49,415 nt of DNA, from positions 1 to 49,415 of the forward strand of contig NZ_JAKSXX010000250.1 in NCBI RefSeq assembly GCF_022829385.1, written 5' to 3'. Below are positions 8,306-16,759 of this stretch, in pieces (position 1 is the first letter of the stretch; each line of letters begins with the position of its first letter). A model generated the notes under the pieces. That model was not told the origin of the DNA, made no database searches, and saw only the letters and a program-made list of their open reading frames with translations. Made by a program: the position numbers and the translations under genes. Origin of the DNA: Methylobacterium sp. J-070 (GTDB lineage: Bacteria; Pseudomonadota; Alphaproteobacteria; Rhizobiales; Beijerinckiaceae).

Positions 8306-8920
8306 ATGTCCGCATCTCCGATCGTGACCGGCAAGCCGATCACGCCGCAGCCCGCCACCTACGTGACGGCCTCCGGCCTGCCCCGCTACCATCCGGTGGC
8401 GCAGGCGCTGCACTGGCTGACGGCGGCGCTGGCCCTCGCCATCCTGCCGCTGGCCTGGGTGGCGATCAGCCTGCCGCCGACGCCCGCCAAGGGCACCCTG
8501 TTCGTGCTCCACAAATCGGTGGGCCTGACGATCCTGGCCATCGTCGTCCTGCGGATCGTCTGGCGGATGATCCGGCCCGCGCCCCCGGACCCGCAGGCCC
8601 CGCGGCTGCTCACCCTGATCGGCCGCATCAACCACTGGCTGCTCTACGCGATCTTCCTGATCATGCCGGTCAGCGGCTACCTGCTGAGCGCGCTCTCGGG
8701 CCGGGACACGCCGTATTTCTGGCTGTTCACGGTCCCGGGCCTGCAGAAGGACGAAGCCGCGCAGAAGATCGCCGAGTCGATCCACGTGGCCGGGCAATGG
8801 TTCGTCTACGCCCTGGTGCTCCTGCACATCGCCGCAACCGTGTGGCACCTCGTGATCCGCCGCGACGGGCTCCTGGAACGGATGCTCCCGGTCCAGGACG
8901 GCCGCGGCGCGATCCGATAG
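8306..8920 (+). CDS. Cytochrome b561
   Basis: A 204-residue integral membrane di-heme cytochrome. There are four hydrophobic helices: LTAALALAILPLAWVAI, VGLTILAIVVLRIVW, WLLYAIFLIMPVSGYLL and WFVYALVLLHIAATVWHL. Likely heme-ligand histidines sit in ALHWL, LHKSVG, INHWL and LLHIAATVWH. The family passes electrons between quinol and periplasmic or cytoplasmic acceptors, and members act as superoxide:ubiquinone oxidoreductases in E. coli. The start has a GAGGG box 4 bases upstream. It is convergent with the Inh-like gene, with a gap of 4 bases. Confidence 0.93.
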   Translation: MSASPIVTGKPITPQPATYVTASGLPRYHPVAQALHWLTAALALAILPLAWVAISLPPTPAKGTLFVLHKSVGLTILAIVVLRIVWRMIRPAPPDPQAPRLLTLIGRINHWLLYAIFLIMPVSGYLLSALSGRDTPYFWLFTVPGLQKDEAAQKIAESIHVAGQWFVYALVLLHIAATVWHLVIRRDGLLERMLPVQDGRGAIR

Positions 8921-8924
8921 GCGG

Positions 8925-9800
8925 TCAGTCGACGCGGCGGAGCACGAAGGTGGTGCCGACCTCCGGTTCCCGCCGCCAGCGCCCGTCGCCGCTCGGAACG
9001 AGGTCGATGCTGTGGCCGCGCTTGGCCATGAGGGTCATGCGGCCGTTGGCGTAGCGCCAGCGCACCGGGTCGAAGACCTCCAGGCCGCCGTCGCGGCAGC
9101 CGGGCACGATGGTGACGCCGCCGCCGGCGGCCGCCAGGGTGACCCGGCAGGTGTCGCGCTCCTGGAAGCGGTCGAGGGCGTAAACGCCCGGCGCCGGTCC
9201 GGCGGCGGCCCGGGCCGCGGGCTGGAATTCGGCGGCGAGGGGCGCCGCCGTCTGGAGCGGGGCGGGTGGCGGGATCACCGGCGCTGTCGGTGCGGGCTCT
9301 GTGGTCTCGGCCGCCGCTGCGCCCCCCGGGCGCATGGCCACGATGTCGAGGGGCACCAGACTGTAGCGCTCGCCGCTCTCCGCCTGGGCGCCGAGGCTGC
9401 GCTGGTCCGGCCGCCGGGTGAAATCCAGGATGGGACGCACATTGCGATCGACCAGGCGCACGGCGCCGTCGACGAAGAGCCAGCCCGCGACGCCGCTCAC
9501 CAGCGGTATGGCGCGCCGGCATCCGGCCGGGAAATGCAGCTTCCGGCCGGCGTCGCCGTTGTCGAACGCGAGCGTCATCACGCAGCGCCGGTTGGTGCCG
9601 TCGCGGGACAGGTCCCAGGTTCCGGGCACATCGGCAAGCTTCTCGGGCAGGCTCGGCGGCGCCGCGGGCGCCGCGGGTGCGGCCGGCGCCTCCGAGACCG
9701 GCGGTCCCTGATCCGGGATCGCCGCCGGCGCGTCCTGCGCCAACCCCGGACGCGGAATCATGGCGATGACGATCAACAGGGCAACGCAGACAGGCCTCAC
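8925..9800 (-). CDS. Exported protein with two AprI/Inh-type protease-inhibitor domains
   Basis: A 291-residue periplasmic protein. The N-terminal signal peptide runs to PRPGLAQ. A Pro/Ala linker is followed by a first Inh-like beta-barrel (about residues 60-155, VPGTWDLSR, CVMTLAF, HFPAGC), a second Pro/Ala linker and a second barrel (about 205-291, GVYALDRFQERDTCRVTLA, IVPGC, TFVLRRVD). Each repeat keeps a cysteine pair typical of the Inh family, which inhibits serralysin-type metalloproteases or, as Omp19, bacterial and host proteases. The GTG at 9800 overlaps the stop of the upstream dehydrogenase by 4 bases (GTGA) and has GGAG 9 bases before it, so it is preferred over the TTG at 9815. 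Confidence 0.78.
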   Translation of the reverse strand: MRPVCVALLIVIAMIPRPGLAQDAPAAIPDQGPPVSEAPAAPAAPAAPPSLPEKLADVPGTWDLSRDGTNRRCVMTLAFDNGDAGRKLHFPAGCRRAIPLVSGVAGWLFVDGAVRLVDRNVRPILDFTRRPDQRSLGAQAESGERYSLVPLDIVAMRPGGAAAAETTEPAPTAPVIPPPAPLQTAAPLAAEFQPAARAAAGPAPGVYALDRFQERDTCRVTLAAAGGGVTIVPGCRDGGLEVFDPVRWRYANGRMTLMAKRGHSIDLVPSGDGRWRREPEVGTTFVLRRVD

Positions 9801-10768
9801 GCCGTCGGTCTCCAAGGCGTCTCGGCGACCGGCGTCAGCGGGCCCCGTCCCTCGAACCAGGAGAGGACGTTGTCGACGACGAGTTGCGCCATCGCGGCGC
9901 GGGTATGCTCCGAGGCCGAGCCGACATGCGGCAGCAGCACCGTGTTGTCGAGCGCGGCGAGATCGGTCGGGACATGCGGCTCGTTCTCGAACACGTCGAG
10001 GCCGGCGCCCAGGATCGTGCCGTCCTTCAAGGCGGCGGTGAGGGCCGCCTCGTCCACGAGGCTGCCGCGGGCGACGTTGACCAGGATCCCCTCGGGGCCG
10101 AGCGCCTCCAGAACGGCGCGATCGACCAGGCCGCGCGTGTCCGCGCCGCCCGGCGCCACCACGATCAGGACGTGGACCGCCCGGGCGAGCCCGACCAGGC
10201 TGTCGTGATAGGCGTAGGACACGTCCGTCTGGCGGCTGCGGCCGTGGTATTCGATCTCGACACCGAAGCTCTCGAGCCGCCGGGCGATCGCCCGCCCGAT
10301 CCGGCCGAGGCCCAGGATGCCGACCCGCCGCCCGCGCAGCGAGGCCGTGAGCGGGAAGGGGGCCTTGGGCCAGTGACCCTCGCGCAGGTAGCGGTCGGCC
10401 TGAGGCAGGCGCCGGAGGGTCGCGAGCACGAGACCGATCGCGAGGTCGGCGACCTCGTCGGTGAGCACGTCCGGGGTGTTGGTGACGACGATGCCCCGGC
10501 GATGCGCCTCGGCGGCGTCGACGGCGTCGTAGCCGACCCCGAAATTGGCGATGAGCTCCAGCTTCGGCAGCCGGTCCATCAGCGCGCCGTCGATGGCCAC
10601 CTGACCGCCGACGCAGAGCCCGCGGATCCGCGGCCCGATCTCCGCCAGCATCGCGTCCGGATCCGGGGCACCCGCGAGCCTGTGCACGGTGTGCCGTCCG
10701 TCCAGAGCTGTCTCGACCAGCGGGTGCATCTTCCGCAGAAACAGGATGTCGGCCACCGCATCAGGCAT
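9797..10768 (-). CDS. D-2-hydroxyacid dehydrogenase (hydroxypyruvate/glyoxylate reductase-like)
   Basis: A 323-residue NAD(P)-dependent oxidoreductase. The cofactor loop is VGILGLGRIGRAIARRLESFG, preceded by the family signature around NTPDVLTDEVADLAIGL. The catalytic triad is visible as Arg in VNVARGSLVDE, Glu in FENEPHVP and His in LLPHVGSAS. The family reduces 2-keto acids such as hydroxypyruvate and glyoxylate, and the exact substrate is not decidable here. The ATG at 10768 is preceded by GGGGAG. It is translationally coupled to the Inh-like gene through a 4-base overlap, an unexpected pairing of a cytosolic enzyme with an exported inhibitor. It diverges from leuC. Confidence 0.92.
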   Translation of the reverse strand: MPDAVADILFLRKMHPLVETALDGRHTVHRLAGAPDPDAMLAEIGPRIRGLCVGGQVAIDGALMDRLPKLELIANFGVGYDAVDAAEAHRRGIVVTNTPDVLTDEVADLAIGLVLATLRRLPQADRYLREGHWPKAPFPLTASLRGRRVGILGLGRIGRAIARRLESFGVEIEYHGRSRQTDVSYAYHDSLVGLARAVHVLIVVAPGGADTRGLVDRAVLEALGPEGILVNVARGSLVDEAALTAALKDGTILGAGLDVFENEPHVPTDLAALDNTVLLPHVGSASEHTRAAMAQLVVDNVLSWFEGRGPLTPVAETPWRPTA

Positions 10769-11029
10769 CAATCACTCCCCTATCAGGCCGTTCGGCGGCC
10801 ACGTTCGGTCCGCCGCCGGGGCGGTCGGATCCCGGTCCCGGCATAGGGCCAGCGCGGGGTGCCGCGCCAGCCGGTCCCGCCGTCGCGGGTGACATCCGCC
10901 CGCACGCGCCGCGCGGCCGTGCGACCGGGCCCGGTCTCCGCCTCTTCCGAAAACCCCGCGGGATGCCTACTAAGAACCACGCATCACCGCGAGCGCCCTG
11001 TACCGACCCATCTCCGAAGACGAAAACCG

Positions 11030-12442
11030 ATGACCAGCCCGCGCACCCTCTACGACAAGATCTGGGACGACCACGTCGTCGATGTCCAGCCGGACGGATC
11101 CAGCCTCCTCTACATCGACCGCCATCTCGTTCACGAAGTGACGAGCCCGCAGGCCTTCGAGGGGCTGCGCGTCGCCGGCCGCACGGTGCGGCACCCGGAG
11201 AAGACGCTGGCGGTGGTCGACCACAACGTCCAGACCTCCGACCGCAGCCAGGGCATCGACGATCCGGAGAGCCGGATCCAGCTCGAGGCTCTGGCCGAGA
11301 ACGTCCGGGACTTCGGCATCGAGTTCTACGATGCCCTCGACCGGCGCCAGGGCATCGTCCACATCATCGGACCGGAGCAGGGCTTCACCCTGCCGGGTCA
11401 GACGATCGTGTGCGGCGACTCGCACACCTCGACGCACGGGGCCTTCGGGGCGCTGGCGCACGGCATCGGCACCTCGGAGGTCGAGCACGTGCTCGCCACC
11501 CAGACCCTGGTGCAGCGCAAGGCCAAGAACATGCGGGTGACCGTGGACGGCACCCTGCCGGCGGGCGTCACCGCCAAGGACATCATCCTGGCGATCATCG
11601 GTGAGATCGGCACCGCCGGCGGCACCGGACACGTCCTCGAATATGCCGGCGAGGCGATCCGCGCCCTCTCGATGGAGGGCCGGATGACCATCTGCAACAT
11701 GTCGATCGAAGGCGGAGCCCGCGCCGGCCTGGTCGCCCCCGACGCGACCACCTTCGCCTACGTGAAGGACCGGCCGAAGGCGCCCAAGGGCGCGGCCTTC
11801 GACGCGGCGTGCCGCTATTGGGAGAGCCTCGTCACCGACGAGGGCGCCCATTTCGACCGCGAAGTGCGACTCGACGCCGCCAACCTGCCCCCGCTGGTGA
11901 GCTGGGGGACGAGCCCCGAGGACGTGATCTCGATCCAGGGCCGGGTGCCGGACCCGGCCGAGATCGCCGACGAGAACAAGCGCCAGTCGAAGGAGAAGGC
12001 GCTGGCCTATATGGGCCTCGCGCCCGGAACGCGGATCACCGACATCACGCTGGACCGGATCTTCATCGGCTCGTGCACCAACGGTCGCATCGAGGATCTG
12101 CGCGAGGTCGCCCGGGTCGTCGGCGACCGCAAGGTGCACGAGGGCGTCTCGGCGATGATCGTGCCGGGCTCCGGCCTCGTGAAGGCGCAGGCTGAGGCGG
12201 AAGGGCTCGATAAGATCCTGAAGGCCGCGGGCTTCGACTGGCGCGAGCCGGGCTGCTCCATGTGCCTGGGCATGAACCCCGACAAGCTGCGCCCGGGCGA
12301 GCGCTGCGCCTCCACGTCGAACCGCAACTTCGAGGGTCGGCAGGGTCCGCGCGGTCGCACGCACCTGGTGTCGCCGGCGATGGCGGCCGCCGCGGCGGTG
12401 GCCGGGCGCTTCGTCGACATCCGGGAGTGGCCGCGCGGCTGA
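11030..12442 (+). CDS. leuC: 3-isopropylmalate dehydratase large subunit LeuC
   Basis: A 470-residue aconitase-family enzyme that interconverts 2- and 3-isopropylmalate in leucine synthesis, together with LeuD (not in the window). The iron-sulfur ligands are Cys in VCGDSHTSTHGAFG, FIGSCTNGR and GCSMCLGMN. Further family blocks are DHNVQTSDR and STSNRNFEGRQGPRGRTHL. The frame runs upstream of 11030, but TSPRTLYDKIWDDHVV matches the usual N-terminus of LeuC. The 260 bp upstream show no leucine-codon leader peptide. A hairpin and a tRNA-Leu gene follow directly. Confidence 0.97.
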   Translation: MTSPRTLYDKIWDDHVVDVQPDGSSLLYIDRHLVHEVTSPQAFEGLRVAGRTVRHPEKTLAVVDHNVQTSDRSQGIDDPESRIQLEALAENVRDFGIEFYDALDRRQGIVHIIGPEQGFTLPGQTIVCGDSHTSTHGAFGALAHGIGTSEVEHVLATQTLVQRKAKNMRVTVDGTLPAGVTAKDIILAIIGEIGTAGGTGHVLEYAGEAIRALSMEGRMTICNMSIEGGARAGLVAPDATTFAYVKDRPKAPKGAAFDAACRYWESLVTDEGAHFDREVRLDAANLPPLVSWGTSPEDVISIQGRVPDPAEIADENKRQSKEKALAYMGLAPGTRITDITLDRIFIGSCTNGRIEDLREVARVVGDRKVHEGVSAMIVPGSGLVKAQAEAEGLDKILKAAGFDWREPGCSMCLGMNPDKLRPGERCASTSNRNFEGRQGPRGRTHLVSPAMAAAAAVAGRFVDIREWPRG

Positions 12443-12461
12443 AATCCCGATTGACGGCCGC

Positions 12462-12484
12462 GGCTCCGTTGCCTAAACGGAGCC
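12462..12484 (+). terminator. Hairpin terminator after leuC
   Basis: Perfect 9-bp stem GGCTCCGTT / AACGGAGCC with loop GCCTA, 20 bases after the leuC stop. A second GC-rich imperfect hairpin occupies about 12486-12508, just before the tRNA. There is no T tract. Confidence 0.65.
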
Positions 12485-12509
12485 GTCGCCGGCCGATGGC
12501 CGACGGCGA

Positions 12510-12594
12510 GCCCAGGTGGCGGAATTGGTAGACGCGCTGGTTTCAGGTACCAGTCTCGCGAGAGGTGAAGGTTCGAGTCCTTTCCTGGGCACCA
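12510..12594 (+). tRNA. tRNA-Leu (anticodon CAG)
   Basis: An 85-base class II tRNA with encoded CCA. The acceptor stem is GCCCAGG / CCTGGGC, discriminator A, CCA at 12592-12594. The D-loop contains TTGGTAGA, the anticodon stem CTGGT / ACCAG closes the loop TTCAGGT (anticodon CAG), a long variable arm follows, and the T-loop is TTCGAGT. The adjacent tyrosine recombinase gene suggests that the 3' half of this tRNA is, or was, an attachment site. Confidence 0.96.
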
Positions 12595-12679
12595 TCAGCG
12601 GCCTAAAGCGCTGATCCGCAGTTACTATCAGCATTTCAAGAGCTTGTGGCTTCCCGTGTGGTACACAACGGGGGCACAC

Positions 12680-14284
12680 ATGCCGGTGGTAATGCCCAGT
12701 CCTTGGCTCAATCCCAGAACTGCAACGTACTACCTTAGGGTTCGCGTTCCGACGGAGCTGCGACAATTTGTCAGCAGCGAGGTCGTTAAAAAAAGCTTGG
12801 GGACTAAGGATCCCAAGATAGCGAAGAAGCGATTCGCTACTGAGTATGCCGAGCTTCAAGCGCGCTGGGCCGTGCTCAAAAATGGCGTCACCTCGCCGGA
12901 TCATGAAGATTCGAAAATCGCTGAACCACCGCCACCTGCGCCGCTGACGGAGCGCCGAGCGCACGAGATCGCGCGTGCGGTGCACGATGAGTATTTGAAC
13001 CATTATTGGGACAATCCTAATCAGCCACGAGCGTGGCCTAGCAGCATATTTCGAGCCTTTAGTATGACTATGGGCGACATCATGATACGAGATCGAAAGG
13101 GTGTAATAGTAACCGCGAGCGATAACAAAGTTCGAAGCAAACTAAAATCTTGGTGTCTTGAAAAGTCTCGTCAACTACTATTACAAAACTCAATCCCACC
13201 TGATGCCTCGAACATCGGCACGATGGCCCAAGCTGTTGCGGCTAACCTCAAGCAAGCGAACTTTTTGCTTGACCGTTTGGCTAGCGGAGAGACCGAGCTC
13301 TGGGACGCGAAACGACCAGCACGCGAACCGCAGCGCGATCAGGTTCAACAGCCTTCGGGCGAACAGAACGTCATACAAAAACCGTCGCAACACGTAGCAT
13401 TTGCCAAACTGATCGAAGGTTGGAAAGCAGAGCGCAAATCAAAATCCAAGACTATTTATGAATGGTCTCGAGTATTTGGAAGACTTGAAGCTTTTCTCGG
13501 TCACAGCGACGCAATGCGATTGACAGTCGATGACCTTCGCCGCTGGAAGGCAGAAATGCTTGCCAAAGGCTTGTCGTCCAAAACAATTCGCGACGCAAAT
13601 TTAGCGCCCGTCAAGGCTATTTTCAATTATGCGCTGCAAAATGGTTTGATCAAAGACAATCCCCCAAAAAGCATCTCGATTGAACTTCGTCAATGGGACG
13701 GATTAAATCGTCGAAGCTTTAACGACACCGAAGCCGAAACTTTACTCAGAGCAGCACGAGCAGAGATCGATCCAATACGCCGCTGGATCCCATGGATTTT
13801 GGCATTCACTGGAGCACGTCTGTCAGAGATTTGTCAGCTACGTACCGCAGATATCAAGCAAACCGGATCTGTTTGGTCGATCATCATAACAGCCGATGCT
13901 GGCTCCGTAAAAAATAGAAGTTCGGAGAGGACCATCCCCATACACTCCGTCTTGCTGAATGACGGCTTCCTCAATTTCGTCAGTAGTACAAAAACTGAAG
14001 TGCTTTTAACAGGTTTGTCGCCGGACAAGTTTGGAAAGCGAGGCGGTAACGGCACTAAGGTTTTAGGACGCTGGGTTCGATCGCTTGGCATCGAAGACGT
14101 ACGCGTTGCCCCGATGCATTCTCTTCGACATAGATTCAAAACTCTGTGCCGTCGCCACGGAATTCCCCAAGATACTCAGTTTGCCATTATGGGACACAGT
14201 CAAAGAACAATTGGCGACTCATACGGCGAATTTGAAATAGACGTTATGAAAGGCGAAATTGAGAAAATACCTACTTTATTTTAA
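12680..14284 (+). CDS. Tyrosine-family site-specific integrase
   Basis: About 534 residues. The N-terminal part (SPWLNPRTATYYLRVRVP) matches the DUF6538 arm found on many alphaproteobacterial island integrases. A SAM-like core-binding domain lies near residues 255-345 (FAKLIEGWKAERK, TVDDLRRWKAEML) and the catalytic domain follows with Arg380 (TGARLSE), His480 and Arg483 (HSLRHRF), His506 (GHSQ) and the nucleophile Tyr515 (DSYGEF). All catalytic residues are present. Base composition is clearly lower in GC than the flanking genes, a sign of recent arrival. ATG 12680 is chosen for the GGGG box before it; an upstream in-frame start exists at 12644. It lies 85 bp beyond the tRNA-Leu CCA. Confidence 0.93.
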   Translation: MPVVMPSPWLNPRTATYYLRVRVPTELRQFVSSEVVKKSLGTKDPKIAKKRFATEYAELQARWAVLKNGVTSPDHEDSKIAEPPPPAPLTERRAHEIARAVHDEYLNHYWDNPNQPRAWPSSIFRAFSMTMGDIMIRDRKGVIVTASDNKVRSKLKSWCLEKSRQLLLQNSIPPDASNIGTMAQAVAANLKQANFLLDRLASGETELWDAKRPAREPQRDQVQQPSGEQNVIQKPSQHVAFAKLIEGWKAERKSKSKTIYEWSRVFGRLEAFLGHSDAMRLTVDDLRRWKAEMLAKGLSSKTIRDANLAPVKAIFNYALQNGLIKDNPPKSISIELRQWDGLNRRSFNDTEAETLLRAARAEIDPIRRWIPWILAFTGARLSEICQLRTADIKQTGSVWSIIITADAGSVKNRSSERTIPIHSVLLNDGFLNFVSSTKTEVLLTGLSPDKFGKRGGNGTKVLGRWVRSLGIEDVRVAPMHSLRHRFKTLCRRHGIPQDTQFAIMGHSQRTIGDSYGEFEIDVMKGEIEKIPTLF

Positions 14285-14373
14285 CGCCGCCGCCGAAGAC
14301 GCGTAAGCCAATTAATAATGGGCGGCTTACGCATTTATGCAGTGAGCAACTCGCGGTGGCAGGATCCACAACC

Positions 14374-15228
14374 ATGCTCAGCGATACCGTTCCGATCTTT
14401 CGGTTTAACCGACCTCGCCTACTCTCACCTTCAATCCAACCGCCACGCCGCTCTACACTGCCGAAGGCACACGACGGGCCGCCAACTGCCAAGCCTGAAA
14501 CTGAACCGGCCAGATCAGGTCGAACCGGCGCTGGGACTGGCAGCCGCGATGCTGTAGCGGCCGACGCCGAACGCTTTCTGCATCAGGTCAGGGGTACCGG
14601 GTCGCGGCCGCTCGACAGTGCGGGTTGGATGCAGCGCGCCGGTTTGAACATCCGCAAGGCGTCGGACGCGCAGCACCTTGAGGCCATAGCGCTGGCCTAC
14701 GCGACCTACATCCGAATCAGCGCGAGCCCATTGCAGGCCGCGATCATGGCCGAGCTTGAGATCCTGAGCGGGCGCAAGCGCTCGCGGACTACCCACGACC
14801 TGCACCTCATCGTCGAGCGGTTCGTCTCCTACGGCGGCGAGACCGCGGCCGAGCAGCTGGCGGCGCGCAAGCTGATCAGCCGAGACGTGCGGGCGATCCA
14901 GCACTTCGAAACAGCCAAGGTGCTGCCGAGCCGGGTTCAAGCACTGGCAACCACGCCGGGCGAAGGGCTGCACGCTTGGGCACGGCAGAGCGCAGTGGCG
15001 AAGCGTGTGTGCTCATTCCCGCCGAATGCCATCGCGGAGGCGCGTCAAGCGAAGGCCGAGGCGCGCCAGCGGGCGCTGATCCACGAGGTGACGATTACGA
15101 CGCGCCGGCCGGATGGGTCCCGAAAGGCACAGCGCCGCTATGCGATCACCGGTGTCCTTGGAATCGAGATCGCAAGGCTGCACAGGCAGTTAAAGGATTT
15201 GGAAGCGGCAGCCGCATGCAAAACTTAG
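14374..15228 (+). CDS. Hypothetical island protein
   Basis: A 284-residue protein that I do not recognise. The first 75 residues are Pro/Ser/Arg-rich and probably disordered. The rest is mostly helical (DAERFLHQVRG, LEAIALAYATYIRISASP, HDLHLIVERFVSYGGETAAEQLAARKL) and ends in a charged coiled-coil-like stretch (IAEARQAKAEARQRALIHE). There is no membrane segment or signal peptide. Composition is closer to the chromosome than the integrase. The ATG at 14374 follows a GTG at 14356 and has AGGA about 10 bases upstream. The C-terminal half is better supported as real protein than the N-terminus. Confidence 0.5.
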   Translation: MLSDTVPIFRFNRPRLLSPSIQPPRRSTLPKAHDGPPTAKPETEPARSGRTGAGTGSRDAVAADAERFLHQVRGTGSRPLDSAGWMQRAGLNIRKASDAQHLEAIALAYATYIRISASPLQAAIMAELEILSGRKRSRTTHDLHLIVERFVSYGGETAAEQLAARKLISRDVRAIQHFETAKVLPSRVQALATTPGEGLHAWARQSAVAKRVCSFPPNAIAEARQAKAEARQRALIHEVTITTRRPDGSRKAQRRYAITGVLGIEIARLHRQLKDLEAAAACKT

Positions 15229-15415
15229 CTGCGCTGACACAGCGGACGGGTAAGCGGCAAACGCTCGCCCCGTTACTGGAAGGCGCCAAAACAGGACCTC
15301 GGCTCATAGCCTGAAAGCGGACCTTCGTCGTCGAGGAACTGATAGCTTCATATCGGCCTTCCCCTGGCCCTCTCTAAATGTGCTTGCTGGCAGTTCGTTG
15401 GTGCCGAATCACCGC

Positions 15416-16381
15416 TCAAGGTTGCAGCACCGTACGCACGAACTCGACGACCGCATTTCGTGCCGCAGCCGTCGCGGTTGGGTTGTGCCCGACATGGGCT
15501 CCCGTCGCCACGCAAGCATCCGCATCGAGCTTGTAGGGTTTGCCTGTGACGGCATTGGCGATCGTGCCATCGGCGCCCTCCGTCAGCCTGCAATTGCGGG
15601 TGCTCTGCGCTTTCGGTATCTCGACCAGCGGCGGGCTGGTCGGCGTGTCGAAGCTGTGCTGCGCATCCGGGTACTCCGTCAGCGCGATATCCGCCCCGGC
15701 CGCCTTCAGCCGGGCCACGTAGTCCCGGCACGGCACCACGCTCACGTAGTCGTCGCTGATGCCGTGGAACAGGCGGATCGGTGCCGGACCGACCTTGGTG
15801 TCGTCGCGATAGGTCACGTTGCAGGGGGTGTAGAAGCCGATATGGGCGGCGAAGCGGTTCGTGCCCCCATAGGTCGTGCGGAAGCGCTCCGTGGCCGAGT
15901 ACACGGCCGCGACTGCCCCTTTTGAGAAGCCCATAATCGCAATGCGATCGGCCCTGACCCGCGGGTGCGCTGCGAGTACGTCGAGTGTCCGGTAGGCATC
16001 GACCATCATGGCCAAAGAGTTAAGCTGCTCCTGATTCTCGATGGTGCTTACGATGCCCCGACCCGTGAACGTGTCGAGGATGAACGCGCCCACCCCAGCT
16101 TCGTTGAGGGTGCGCGCCCAGGCGTCCGGACCGGCGCTGATCCCGCCTGAGCCGTGGACGAGGATCACGACGGGCACCTTCTGCGGGGCGCCGACCGGAA
16201 GCCGGAGTTCGCCACCGAGGACGACTTCGCGCCCAGGCGCGTCAGCACGTAGGAACTCCTCGCCGGTGAGTGTCCGGCTCTTGACGGCGTGGATCTCGAT
16301 GCGACCAGGAAGTGGCGATCCGGCCTGTGCAGCAGGCGTCAGGGTCGCGAGAGCCAGTAGCGTGGCGATCGAAACGCGCAT
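15416..16381 (-). CDS. Exported dienelactone-hydrolase-type alpha/beta hydrolase
   Basis: About 321 residues with a signal peptide (MRVSIATLLALATLTPAAQA). The alpha/beta hydrolase core shows VPVVILVHGSGGISAG (oxyanion strand and loop), the nucleophile elbow IMGFSKGAVAA with Ser, a catalytic Asp candidate in GISDDYV and His in YPDAQHSF. Dienelactone hydrolase relatives hydrolyse ester or lactone bonds, but the substrate here is unknown. The start is fixed by GGGAGG, which ends 4 bases before ATG 16381. That box overlaps an in-frame upstream ATG, so the longer frame is unlikely to be used. A 360-bp divergent region separates it from the GbsR-type regulator. Confidence 0.83.
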   Translation of the reverse strand: MRVSIATLLALATLTPAAQAGSPLPGRIEIHAVKSRTLTGEEFLRADAPGREVVLGGELRLPVGAPQKVPVVILVHGSGGISAGPDAWARTLNEAGVGAFILDTFTGRGIVSTIENQEQLNSLAMMVDAYRTLDVLAAHPRVRADRIAIMGFSKGAVAAVYSATERFRTTYGGTNRFAAHIGFYTPCNVTYRDDTKVGPAPIRLFHGISDDYVSVVPCRDYVARLKAAGADIALTEYPDAQHSFDTPTSPPLVEIPKAQSTRNCRLTEGADGTIANAVTGKPYKLDADACVATGAHVGHNPTATAAARNAVVEFVRTVLQP

Positions 16382-16707
16382 CGAGCCTCCCATAACCGTA
16401 TTCCTCACCAGCTTGGCGCGAACCATGTCGGCGTCAACAAGGCGGGGCTGCGTAGACGTGCCATGCACCTTTGGTTGTACGCGATGCGCGTGGACCGGCT
16501 CGGCGCCGAGGAGCGGATGATGAACTCGACTCACGTCGTATCAGTGCGGCCGCATCACCGAAGTTGATCGCCATGGGCGGCGTGGAGGCACGGCGTTCCA
16601 TGAGTCCAGCCGATGCCGGTCGGAAGCCCGAAGCGCCACCGCGGCTATAACCGACCGTCTCGACTCAGCCCGGATCTCATCGACCGGGCAACGCATATAA
16701 ATCCCAC

Positions 16708-16736
16708 TTGACAGCGCCTTCAAAGCAGACTGTAAT
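16708..16736 (+). promoter_or_regulatory. Sigma70-type promoter of the GbsR/MarR operon
   Basis: -35 TTGACA (16708-16713), a 17-base spacer and -10 TGTAAT (16731-16736). The ATG of the regulator is only 7 bases after the -10, so the transcript is predicted to be leaderless or nearly so. The -10 lies within the left arm of the palindrome at 16730. Confidence 0.65.
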
Positions 16737-16759
16737 TTCTGTCATGGCAGAAATTACAG
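16730..16759. promoter_or_regulatory. Palindromic operator over the promoter and start codon
   Basis: A perfect 12-bp inverted repeat, CTGTAATTTCTG (16730-16741) and CAGAAATTACAG (16748-16759), around a 6-base centre that contains the ATG of the regulator. A dimeric MarR/GbsR protein bound here would cover both the -10 and the start codon. Autorepression is an inference. Confidence 0.72.

Noticed and set aside
10772..11029. Leucine attenuator or leader peptide upstream of leuC
   Set aside because: Looked for a short ORF with Leu codons and alternative hairpins. No Leu-rich peptide and no convincing terminator/antiterminator pair were seen.
10970..12364. Long open frame antisense to leuC (about 460 codons)
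   Set aside because: High GC keeps the opposite strand free of stops. The LeuC frame has all iron-sulfur ligands and family blocks, while the antisense translation has no recognisable domain.
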